A stretch of DNA of 11,138 bases from an uncultured bacterium (lineage in GTDB: Bacteria > Methylomirabilota > Methylomirabilia > Rokubacteriales > CSP1-6). Shown here in pieces: positions 1 through 5,962 of this stretch (positions within the stretch are counted from its first letter, which is position 1; each line of letters starts with the position of its first letter). The notes beneath the pieces were generated by a model. It saw only the letters and a list, made by a program, of their open reading frames with translations, had not been told where the DNA came from and did no database searches. The DNA lies in assembly GCA_946479205.1 (NCBI GenBank), contig CAMLFJ010000051.1, forward strand, positions 1 through 11,138, given 5' to 3'. A program made the translations under genes and the position numbers.

Positions 1-827
1 GCGAGATCCAGGCCGTCCAGCGCCTCCACGATGGCGGAGGCCACGATGAGGTGGGCGTACCACTTGTGGTCCGCGGGGACGACGTACCACGGGCCCCGCT
101 TGGTGGCGGTGCCGCGGATCGCGGCCTCGTAGGCGTCCTGGTAGTCCGGCCAGGATTCCCGCTCCTTCACGTCGCCGAGCGAGAACTTCCAGTTCTTCGC
201 GGGCTCGTCGAGCCGCGCCAGGAAGCGCTGCCGCTGCTCCGCCTTCGACAGATGCAGGAAGAACTTCCGGACCACCGTCCCGTTTCGGGCGAGGTACCGC
301 TCGTGCGCGTTGATGTCCTCGAAGCGCTCGTCCCAGATATGCTTGCCCACGAGGGGCTCAGGGAGGCGCTCGGCCTCGAGGAGCTTCGGATGCACGCGGG
401 CCACCACGACCTCTTCATAGTACGACCGGTTGAAGATGCCGATCCGGCCCCGCTCCGGGCAGGCGGCGTGGGTCCGCCAGAGGAAGTCGTGGTCGAGCTC
501 GTGTGGGCTCGGCTGCTTGAACGAGTGTACGTCGCAGCCCTGGGGATTGACGCCGGACATCACGTGCTTGATCGCGCTGTCCTTGCCGGCGGCGTCCATG
601 CCCTGGAAGATCAGGAGCAGGGCCCAGCGATCCTGGGCGTACAGCTTCTCCTGCATCTCGCTGAGGATCGCGGTGCTCTTCGCGAGCAGCGTCTCGGCGT
701 GGCTCCGGGACTTCGCCCCGCTCGTGTCGTCCGGATCCACGTCCCCGAGGCGGAACTTGCTGCCGTTCCGCACGCAGTACCGCTCGGCCAGACGGGACAT
801 CTCCTTGAGGGTCCGGCGTGTCTTCAT
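1..827 (-). CDS. ppk2: PPK2-family polyphosphate:nucleotide phosphotransferase (3' end cut by window edge)
   Basis: This is a cytosolic kinase that moves phosphate between polyphosphate and nucleotides. The frame is open from the ATG at 825-827 to the window edge: 275 codons, with perhaps 15-30 C-terminal residues missing judging by the usual family length of about 300. The P-loop reads GMDAAGKDS (residues 76-84). The Walker-B/lid region is FNRSYYEEVVVARV (132-145), and the downstream LDEPAKNWKFSLGDVKERE (206-224) is the conserved PPK2 stretch. NRSYYEEVVV resembles class III-type enzymes, which phosphorylate AMP and ADP, more than the class I NRSWYNRAGVE pattern; this subclass call is inference. 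A GGGG run lies directly before the ATG, and no clear Shine-Dalgarno sequence is visible. The gene is divergent from the malic enzyme, with 86 bases between the two starts, so their promoters must be close or overlapping. Confidence 0.93.
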   Translation of the reverse strand, partial: MKTRRTLKEMSRLAERYCVRNGSKFRLGDVDPDDTSGAKSRSHAETLLAKSTAILSEMQEKLYAQDRWALLLIFQGMDAAGKDSAIKHVMSGVNPQGCDVHSFKQPSPHELDHDFLWRTHAACPERGRIGIFNRSYYEEVVVARVHPKLLEAERLPEPLVGKHIWDERFEDINAHERYLARNGTVVRKFFLHLSKAEQRQRFLARLDEPAKNWKFSLGDVKERESWPDYQDAYEAAIRGTATKRGPWYVVPADHKWYAHLIVASAIVEALDGLDL

Positions 828-848
828 CCCCAGCAGTCTAGCCCGGAC

Positions 849-878
849 TTGCCTTCCCGGCGCGGACTGACCTATTCT
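849..878 (+). promoter_or_regulatory. Candidate sigma70-type promoter for the malic enzyme gene
   Basis: TTGCCT (849-854) and TATTCT (873-878) are separated by 18 bases, each matching 4 of 6 consensus positions. Predicted initiation near 885 would give a leader of about 30 nt ahead of the AAGGAGG ribosome binding site at 902-908. It lies in the 86-base divergent gap with ppk2. This rests on pattern only. Confidence 0.4.
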
Positions 879-913
879 TGACCACCCCCGTGACAACCCG
901 CAAGGAGGCCGCC

Positions 914-2332
914 ATGAGTCGAAATACGCCCGTCGCCAGCAATAGCCTGACCGTCCGTATCCGTCTCGCCAACAAGCCGGGCATGCTCGGCCGCATCACC
1001 TCCGCGATCGGCGAGGCCGGTGGCGACATCGGGGCGGTGGACGTGGTGGAGGCGAGCCAGAAGGAGATGACCCGGGACATCACCTTCAAGGCCTCCGACG
1101 AGGCCCACGGCCAGGCGATCGTGGACCGGCTGCGGCAGGAGCCGGACGTCACGGTGGTCAACGTCTCCGACCGCACGTTCCTCATGCACCTGGGCGGCAA
1201 GATCGAGGTCAACGGGCGGATCGCGGTGAAGACCCGCGACGACCTGTCGATGGCGTACACCCCGGGCGTCGCGCGCGTGTGCATGGCCATCCACGACGAC
1301 CCCGAGAAGGTCTACAACCTCACGATCAAGCAGCACACGGTGGCCGTCGTCACCGACGGCTCCGCGGTGCTGGGGCTGGGCGACATCGGCCCGGAGGCGG
1401 CGCTGCCGGTCATGGAAGGCAAGTGCCTCATCTTCAAGTCCTTCGCGGGGGTGGACGCGTTCCCGATCGCGCTCGCCACCAAGAACGTGGACGAGATCGT
1501 GCGCACCGTGAAGGCGATCTCCCCGATCTTCGGCGGCATCAACCTGGAGGACATCTCGGCCCCGCGCTGCTTCGAGATCGAGGAGCGCCTGCAGGCCGAG
1601 CTCGACATCCCGGTCTTCCACGACGACCAGCACGGCACCGCGGTGGTCACCCTGGCCGCCTTGCTCAACGCCCTGAAGGTGGTGAACAAGAAGCTCAACG
1701 ACGTGAAGATCGTGTTCACGGGGGCGGGGGCCAGCGCGATCGCCACCGCGAAGCTGATGATGCTGGAAGGCGCGCGCAACATCATCGCGTGCGACCGGGC
1801 GGGCGCGCTCTACCGCGGGCGCACCGAGAACATGAACCCGATGAAGGCCTGGTTCGCCGATCACACCAACGCGGAGGGGATCCGCGGCACCGTGCGCGAT
1901 GCGATGGTGGGCGCCGACGTCTTCGTCGGCCTGAGCGGCCCCGGGGTGGTGAAGGTGGACGATCTGGGCGCGATGCATCGCGACGCGATCGTCTTCGCGA
2001 TGGCCAACCCGACGCCGGAGATCATGCCGGAGGAGGCGGGCAAGTACGTGAAGGTGATGGCCACCGGCCGCTCGGACTACCCGAACCAGATCAACAACTC
2101 GTGCGGCTTCCCCGGCTTCTTCAAGGGGCTGTTCGACGTGCGGGCGCGCAAGGTCAACGACGAGATGAAGCTGGCCGCCGCCCACGCGCTCGCCAACATC
2201 GTTTCCGACGCCGAGCTCTCCGAGGAGTACATCACGCCCTCGATGTTCGACCCGCGGGTGGTGCCCGCGGTGGCCTCCGCGGTGGCCGACGCGGCGGTGC
2301 GTACCGGGGTCGCGCGGCGCAAGCGGGGCTAG
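914..2332 (+). CDS. NAD(P)-dependent malic enzyme with N-terminal ACT domain
   Basis: It catalyses oxidative decarboxylation of malate to pyruvate with reduction of NAD(P), linking the TCA cycle to pyruvate. The protein has 472 residues. An ACT domain spans about residues 12-85 (LTVRIRLANKPGMLGRITSAI is its typical opening). The malic enzyme N-domain follows, with AYTPGVARVC (114-123, catalytic Tyr115), IFKSFAGVDAFP (173-184, Lys175), GGINLEDI (207-214, metal-binding Glu212/Asp213) and FHDDQHGTA (235-243). The NAD-binding domain carries FTGAGASAI (268-276), and GRSDYPNQINN (385-395) is the late signature. There is no C-terminal phosphotransacetylase domain, so it is the short form. The start is placed at the ATG at 914, because AAGGAGG sits 5 bases upstream; a longer TTG-initiated frame from 878 lacks such a site. 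The ACT domain suggests allosteric control by a small ligand, possibly an amino acid. Cofactor preference cannot be read with confidence. Confidence 0.95.
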   Translation: MSRNTPVASNSLTVRIRLANKPGMLGRITSAIGEAGGDIGAVDVVEASQKEMTRDITFKASDEAHGQAIVDRLRQEPDVTVVNVSDRTFLMHLGGKIEVNGRIAVKTRDDLSMAYTPGVARVCMAIHDDPEKVYNLTIKQHTVAVVTDGSAVLGLGDIGPEAALPVMEGKCLIFKSFAGVDAFPIALATKNVDEIVRTVKAISPIFGGINLEDISAPRCFEIEERLQAELDIPVFHDDQHGTAVVTLAALLNALKVVNKKLNDVKIVFTGAGASAIATAKLMMLEGARNIIACDRAGALYRGRTENMNPMKAWFADHTNAEGIRGTVRDAMVGADVFVGLSGPGVVKVDDLGAMHRDAIVFAMANPTPEIMPEEAGKYVKVMATGRSDYPNQINNSCGFPGFFKGLFDVRARKVNDEMKLAAAHALANIVSDAELSEEYITPSMFDPRVVPAVASAVADAAVRTGVARRKRG

Positions 2333-2337
2333 CCGCC

Positions 2338-2625
2338 ATGCCGGCCTACGTCATCGTGGACCTGACCGTGACCGACCTGCCCACCATGGAGGAATACCGC
2401 AAGCGGGTGCCCGCGACCCTCACCCCGTACGGCGGGCGCTTCCTGGTACGCGGCGGCGCGCATCACACGGTCGAGGGCGACTGGAAACCGAACCGCTTGG
2501 TGATCCTCGAGTTCCCCAGCATGGACCACGCGAAGCGCTGGTACGACTCCGAGGAGTACCGGGAGCCCCTGGCGATGCGCCTACGCGCCGGCCACGCCAA
2601 CCTCGTAATGGTCGACGGCCTCTAG
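2338..2625 (+). CDS. DUF1330 family protein
   Basis: A small cytosolic protein of 95 residues, the normal length for this ferredoxin-like alpha/beta (dimeric alpha-beta barrel) family. Visible hallmarks are the opening AYVIVDLTVTD (3-13), the EEYRKRVP helix (18-25), GGRFLVRGG (32-40), RLVILEFPSMDHAKRWYDS (53-71) and EYREPLAMRLR (73-83). It begins 5 bases after the malic enzyme stop, so the two are almost certainly co-transcribed; no strong ribosome binding site is seen, consistent with translational coupling. The biochemical function of DUF1330 is not established, and co-transcription with malic enzyme does not define a substrate. Confidence 0.88.
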   Translation: MPAYVIVDLTVTDLPTMEEYRKRVPATLTPYGGRFLVRGGAHHTVEGDWKPNRLVILEFPSMDHAKRWYDSEEYREPLAMRLRAGHANLVMVDGL

Positions 2626-2628
2626 CTT

Positions 2629-2715
2629 GGGGTCAGGTCTTGAATTACGACATTTCCGTGGCAGAGCGTAGGAGCCCTCAGACGATCGAAATGTCGTAAT
2701 TCAAGACCTGACCCC
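2629..2715. repeat. 28-bp perfect inverted repeat, REP/RAYT-type or MITE-like element
   Basis: The left arm 2629-2656 (starting GGGGTCAGGTCTTGAATTAC) and right arm 2688-2715 are exact reverse complements, with a 31-base unpaired centre at 2657-2687. The element fills nearly the whole gap between the DUF1330 stop (2625) and the cupin stop codon (2718), which is a typical site for REP-like elements between convergent genes. From memory, GGGGTCAGGTCTTG-type termini occur around REP-associated Y1 transposases in environmental proteobacteria; that link is recall, not demonstrated here. No transposase and no obvious target-site duplication is present. The transcript of either strand would fold into a long stem and could protect or end both mRNAs, although there is no U-tract. 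Confidence 0.85.
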
Positions 2716-2717
2716 GA

Positions 2718-3293
2718 CTAGACTTCAGGGCCCGCGTCGAAGCGCAGGCCCATCTTGGTCTTGAACACCTCGAGCGCGTTCGGGTCGACCGCCTCGATCT
2801 GCCTGGCGACGGCGGGCGGCAGGCCGATGTCGTTGCGGTCGTTGATGCCGCCGGTGATGACGGTCAGCAGGACCGCGTCCTTCGTGCCCACGTTGCGGAA
2901 GCCCCGGTTCACGCCGGGCGGGCACGAGAAGGTGTCCCACTGGTTCAGCACGATCTTCTCGCCGCCGTCGTCGTTGAGCGAGAACTCGAGGGAGCCGTCG
3001 AGCACGGTGAAGGTCTCGAAGGTCTTCACGTGCGCGTGCAGGCACGGCCCCTGGCCCGGCGGCATGATCGAGATGAACATGGTGAGGCCGGCCGCGTTGT
3101 AGATCGGCGCGTCGTTGCCGAACGCGGACTGGGTGCGCTCGAGCACCACCGGCATCAGCTTGCGGGCCAGGATGATGTCCTTGGCGGCCTGGGTGACCGT
3201 GGTGTCGTTCTTCATGAACTCCATCGGCTGGAGCTGCGCGAAGCGGCCGGTGCGGGCCGCGATCTCGTCGCGGGTCATCTGGATGGTTTCCAT
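2718..3293 (-). CDS. Cupin-domain protein
   Basis: The protein has 191 residues and one cupin_2 domain in the middle (about 68-145), flanked by helical N- and C-terminal segments. The first cupin motif is clear: GPCLHAHVKTFETFTVLDG (82-100), with candidate metal ligands His86, His88 and Glu93. The second motif, WDTFSCPPGVNRGFRNVG (119-136), has PPG and the terminal N, but the expected histidine is replaced by Arg130, so metal binding may be altered or lost. AAAGGA precedes the ATG at a good distance. The gene lies 24 bases downstream of the lactonase on the same strand and is probably its operon partner. Cupins cover enzymes (dioxygenases, isomerases) and sensors, and no substrate can be assigned from sequence. 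Confidence 0.88.
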   Translation of the reverse strand: METIQMTRDEIAARTGRFAQLQPMEFMKNDTTVTQAAKDIILARKLMPVVLERTQSAFGNDAPIYNAAGLTMFISIMPPGQGPCLHAHVKTFETFTVLDGSLEFSLNDDGGEKIVLNQWDTFSCPPGVNRGFRNVGTKDAVLLTVITGGINDRNDIGLPPAVARQIEAVDPNALEVFKTKMGLRFDAGPEV

Positions 3294-3317
3294 GGCGAGT
3301 CCTTTCTGGCGGAAGGT

Positions 3318-4370
3318 CTAGCGGAAGACGATGGTGCTGGGGCTGCCCGCCGGGACGACGTTCCCGGTGGGAGTGAGCGTGCCGGACTGCCGGTCCACGC
3401 GAAAGGCCACGATGGTGTCGCTGTCCTGGTTGGCCGCGTAGAGCGTCGCGCCCGCCGGGTCGAGGCCGATGAAGCGCGGGGTCTTGCCCTGGGTCGGCGC
3501 CCACGCGACCGGGCTGAGCGCGCCGGTGCCCGGCTCTACCGCGAAGACCACGACGCTGTCATGGCCGCGGTTCGAGGCGTAGACGAATCGGCCCGACGGA
3601 GCCACCGCGATCTCGGACGTGGTGTTGCGCCCATTCCAGCCCGGCGGCAGGGTGGTGAGCGTCTGGCGCGGCTCCAGCGCGCCGGTGGCGGCGTCGAAGC
3701 GGTACGCGGTCAGTGTCGAGTCGAGCTCGTTGAGGACGTAGGCGAACGGGCCGGTGGGGTGGAAGCCGGCGTGCCGCGGCCCCGCGCCGGGCCGGCTGGC
3801 GACCGACGCGGGCGCGCCGGGGACCAGCTTGCCGCCCTCGTCCACCCGGAAGACGAAGATCGCGTCGAGGCCCTTGTCCGGGACCAGGCAGAAGCGCCCG
3901 CGCGGGTCGAAGGCCACGTCGTGCGGATGCGCGCTGGTCTGCTCGGTCGGGTGCGGCCCGGTCTTGCCGGTGAGCGGGACCAGGTCGCGGAGCGCGCCGA
4001 GCGAGCCGTTGGGCTCGATCGGCAGCACCGCGACCGTGCCCGAGCTGTAGTTGGCGCAGACCAGGTAGCGGCCGGAGGCCTCGATCCCGAGCCGCACCCC
4101 GTTCTTGCCCTGGGTCGGCTGCCGGTTGAGGACACGCAGGCGGCCGGTGGCCGGGTCGATCGAGTAGGCGGTGGCCTCGTGCTCCTCGCCGTGCGCCGAG
4201 TAGAGCACCGGGCGATGCGGATCGAGCGTGAGCCAGGAGGGATTGACCAGATCGCCGAGGCACTGGACGTGGCTCCAGGCCCCGGAGCCCTCGTCGACGC
4301 GATAGACGTTGATGCCGTCGCCTCGCCCGTTGCGGTCCTTGGAGGTGTAGCCGCCGACGTAGGCCAGCAT
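3318..4370 (-). CDS. Lactonase family protein, 7-bladed beta-propeller (6-phosphogluconolactonase-like)
   Basis: The protein has 350 residues and belongs to the YbhE/Pgl-type lactonases (PF10282), which hydrolyse sugar lactones such as 6-phosphogluconolactone. Blade repeats are visible from LAYVGGYTS at the N-terminus through NPSWLTLDPHRPVLYSAHGE, PHDVAFDPRGRFCLVPDKG, GPRHAGFHPTGPFAYVLNE, EIAVAPSGRFVYASNRGHD and PRFIGLDPAGATLYAANQDS. Each has the DP.GRF.Y..N pattern of the family. The frame stays open upstream to 4583, but that extension overlaps the divergent alcohol dehydrogenase and lacks propeller sequence, so the ATG at 4368-4370 is chosen; no Shine-Dalgarno sequence precedes it. There is no signal peptide with this start, which implies a cytosolic enzyme. 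It is the first gene of a two-gene minus-strand unit with the cupin. The exact lactone substrate is unknown. Confidence 0.92.
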   Translation of the reverse strand: MLAYVGGYTSKDRNGRGDGINVYRVDEGSGAWSHVQCLGDLVNPSWLTLDPHRPVLYSAHGEEHEATAYSIDPATGRLRVLNRQPTQGKNGVRLGIEASGRYLVCANYSSGTVAVLPIEPNGSLGALRDLVPLTGKTGPHPTEQTSAHPHDVAFDPRGRFCLVPDKGLDAIFVFRVDEGGKLVPGAPASVASRPGAGPRHAGFHPTGPFAYVLNELDSTLTAYRFDAATGALEPRQTLTTLPPGWNGRNTTSEIAVAPSGRFVYASNRGHDSVVVFAVEPGTGALSPVAWAPTQGKTPRFIGLDPAGATLYAANQDSDTIVAFRVDRQSGTLTPTGNVVPAGSPSTIVFR

Positions 4371-4403
4371 GGCGGGCCGATGCTGCGACAGCGGCCGCCG
4401 GGC

Positions 4404-4421
4404 TGTCAAGGGCCCTTGACA
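4404..4421. promoter_or_regulatory. 18-bp perfect palindrome formed by two back-to-back TTGACA boxes
   Basis: TGTCAAGGGCCCTTGACA is its own reverse complement and lies in the 118-base divergent gap between the lactonase and alcohol dehydrogenase starts. Each half is an exact TTGACA -35 box, one per strand. It could be the operator of a dimeric regulator, a shared divergent promoter core, or both. No regulator gene lies next to it in this window. Confidence 0.55.
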
Positions 4422-4444
4422 CGTCGAGCCGAGGGGCGTTACCT
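4416..4444 (+). promoter_or_regulatory. Candidate promoter for the zinc alcohol dehydrogenase
   Basis: An exact TTGACA at 4416-4421 is followed, after 17 bases, by the weak -10 candidate TTACCT (4439-4444). This would give a leader of about 38 nt to the ATG at 4489. The poor -10 would fit an activator-dependent or regulated promoter at the overlapping palindrome. Inference only. Confidence 0.4.
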
Positions 4445-4488
4445 GTCTGGGCGAGCCAACCCGCGACGAATCTCCAGAGGAGGTCACC

Positions 4489-5568
4489 ATGAAAGCAGCC
4501 GTGTTCCACGGGCCCCACCAGCCGCTCACGATCGAGAACGTCGACATCGACAAGCCTATCGGCCGCGAGGTGCTGGTGCGCACGGTGGCCTCCGGCGTCT
4601 GCCACAGCGATCTGCACTTCGTGGACGGATTCTACCCGTTCCCCACTCCGGCCATCCTCGGTCACGAGGCCGCCGGCATCGTCGAGGCGGTGGGGCTGCA
4701 GGTGAGCGAGTTCAAGCCGGGCGACCACGTGATCGCCTGCCTGTCCGTGTTCTGCGGGCACTGCGACTACTGCCTCACCGGCAAGACCCACCTCTGCCAG
4801 ACCCGGCCGGTGCGGGCCAAGACGGATCCGCCGAAGCTCTCGTGGAAGGGCCAGCCGGTCAACCAGTTCGCCAACCTCTCCGCCTACGCGGAGCAGATGC
4901 TGGTGCACGAGAACGCGCTGGTGAAGATCGACGACTCCATGCCGCTCGACCGCGCGGCCCTGATCGGCTGCGGGGTGACCACCGGGGTGGGGGCGGTGCT
5001 GAACACCGCGCGCATCGAGGCGGGCTCCACCGTCGCGGTCTTCGGCGCGGGCGGGGTGGGCCTCGCCGCGGTGCAGGGGGCGCGCATCGCGGGCGCCCGC
5101 ATGATCATCGCGGTGGACACCGTCGAGTCCAAGCTCGCCACCGCCAAGGAGCTCGGGGCGACCCACGGGGTGAACGCCAAGGCCGACGATCCGGTCAAGC
5201 AGATCCGGGCCCTGACCAACGGCGGGGTGGACTACTCCTTCGAGTGCATCGGCCTCAAGCTCGCGGCCGAGCAGTGCTTCGACTGCATCCGGCCCGGGGG
5301 CACCGCCACCATCGTGGGCATGATCCCGGTGGGTCAGAAGATCGAGCTGGACGGCCCCATGTTCCTCCGCGAGAAGAAGATCCAGGGCTGCAGCATGGGC
5401 AGTAACCGCTTCAAGGTGGACATGCCGCACTACATCGAGCTCTACCGGCAGGGGCGTCTCAAGCTCGACGAGATGATCACCCGGCGCGGGAAGCTCGAGG
5501 ACGTCAACGAGGCGTTCCGCGCCATGAAGGCGGGCGAGGTCTCACGCACCGTGCTGATGCTCGGATAG
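4489..5568 (+). CDS. Zinc-dependent alcohol dehydrogenase, MDR superfamily
   Basis: A cytosolic NAD(P)-dependent oxidoreductase interconverting alcohols and aldehydes or ketones; 359 residues, normal for the family. Catalytic zinc ligands are Cys38 (SGVCHSD), His59 with Glu60 (LGHEAAGIVE) and Cys161 (ALIGCGVTTGVG). Structural zinc is bound by Cys89, Cys92, Cys95 and Cys103 in CGHCDYCLTGKTHLC. The Rossmann motif is VFGAGGVGLAA (184-194), and Asp210 at the end of the second strand (IIAVD) favours NAD(H). The overall pattern resembles class III/formaldehyde-type and mycothiol or NDMA-dependent ADHs, but I cannot fix the subclass. AGAGGAGG lies 6 bases before the ATG, a strong ribosome binding site. 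It is transcribed away from the lactonase-cupin pair across a shared regulatory gap, suggesting a linked regulon for alcohol or lactone catabolism. Confidence 0.95.
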   Translation: MKAAVFHGPHQPLTIENVDIDKPIGREVLVRTVASGVCHSDLHFVDGFYPFPTPAILGHEAAGIVEAVGLQVSEFKPGDHVIACLSVFCGHCDYCLTGKTHLCQTRPVRAKTDPPKLSWKGQPVNQFANLSAYAEQMLVHENALVKIDDSMPLDRAALIGCGVTTGVGAVLNTARIEAGSTVAVFGAGGVGLAAVQGARIAGARMIIAVDTVESKLATAKELGATHGVNAKADDPVKQIRALTNGGVDYSFECIGLKLAAEQCFDCIRPGGTATIVGMIPVGQKIELDGPMFLREKKIQGCSMGSNRFKVDMPHYIELYRQGRLKLDEMITRRGKLEDVNEAFRAMKAGEVSRTVLMLG

Positions 5569-5582
5569 GTCTCTGCTACACT
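5568..5582 (+). promoter_or_regulatory. Possible extended -10 promoter ahead of the coiled-coil gene
   Basis: TGCTACACT (5574-5582) fits an extended -10 (TGnTAnnnT), 10 bases before the ATG at 5593. Any leader would be very short, and no good -35 is seen (best CTGATG at 5554-5559). It may instead simply be the adh-downstream junction. Confidence 0.2.
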
Positions 5583-5592
5583 ACGGAGCGAT

Positions 5593-5892
5593 ATGACCGA
5601 CAACACTCCGAAGAGCGCGCTCGAGCTGGCGATGGAGCGCCTCCGCCAGAAGGACAAGGACTCGAACGCTCCCGATCGGCCGCTGACCGACGAGCAGAAG
5701 GCGGCCATCGCCGAGGTCCGGCAGATGTACCAGGCCAAGGGCGCGGAGCGCGAGATCCTGCACCAGGCCGCGATGCGGAAGGCGGCCAGCCACGAGGAAG
5801 TCGAGCAGCTCAACGAGGGGCTGCGACGCGATACGGAGCGGATGGCGGGCGAGCGTGATCGCAAGATCGCCGCGATCAGGGAAGGGAGGTGA
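5593..5892 (+). CDS. Conserved hypothetical coiled-coil protein
   Basis: The protein has 99 residues, is highly charged, lacks a signal peptide or membrane segment, and is almost all predicted helix. SALELAMERLRQKD (8-21) and PLTDEQKAAIAEVRQMYQ (30-47) are followed by a long Glu/Arg/Lys-rich helix with heptad-like spacing (AEREILHQAAMRKA to the C-terminus), so a coiled coil is likely. I recall similar short proteins beginning with SALELAMERLRKKD in environmental proteobacteria, with no assigned function. GGAG sits 5 bases upstream of the ATG. It begins 24 bases after the adh stop and ends 4 bases before a lysine-rich microprotein gene, which is followed by an ABC-F ATPase. Placement suggests a nucleic-acid or ribosome-related role, but that is only context. 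Confidence 0.8.
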   Translation: MTDNTPKSALELAMERLRQKDKDSNAPDRPLTDEQKAAIAEVRQMYQAKGAEREILHQAAMRKAASHEEVEQLNEGLRRDTERMAGERDRKIAAIREGR

Positions 5893-5896
5893 GCAC

Positions 5897-5956
5897 ATGG
5901 CCAAGGGCCGGAGCATGAAGAAGGAGAAGAAGAAGCCGAAGAAGGAGAAGAAGTAG
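5897..5956 (+). CDS. 19-residue lysine-rich microprotein
   Basis: The predicted product is MAKGRSMKKEKKKPKKEKK: 19 residues, 11 of them lysine, with a tandem KKEKK block either side of KP. A strong ribosome binding site, GGGAGGTGA, ends 4 bases before the ATG and overlaps the stop codon of the upstream coiled-coil gene, so the two are likely coupled. The ABC-F gene starts 6 bases after its stop. I recall short MAKG...KK.KKPKK proteins annotated in several proteobacteria, which supports a real gene, but I cannot check this. The extreme basic charge fits RNA, ribosome or polyphosphate binding. Alternatively, the AAG/GAG run (several internal AAGGAG Shine-Dalgarno look-alikes) could act as a leader that modulates translation of the ABC-F gene. 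Confidence 0.65.
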   Translation: MAKGRSMKKEKKKPKKEKK

Positions 5957-5962
5957 CCGAGC

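Noticed and set aside
51..881. 276-codon open frame on the plus strand
   Set aside because: It is antisense to the PPK2 gene, whose own frame shows the P-loop and other family motifs; the plus-strand product has low-complexity GC-driven composition.
872..2185. 437-codon minus-strand open frame
   Set aside because: It is antisense to the malic enzyme; rich in His/Arg/Asp/Val as expected for a shadow of GC-rich coding DNA, with no recognisable domain.
4371..4583. N-terminal extension of the lactonase frame
   Set aside because: It would overlap the adh start and its strong ribosome binding site and adds no propeller or signal-peptide sequence.
3030..5405. Very long (791-codon) plus-strand open frame
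   Set aside because: It crosses three well-supported genes (cupin, lactonase, adh), including two on the opposite strand, and has no domain; it is a chance product of high GC at third positions.
3559..5430. 623-codon minus-strand open frame
   Set aside because: It overlaps adh in antisense and the lactonase in another frame; Arg/Pro/Ala-rich with no motif.
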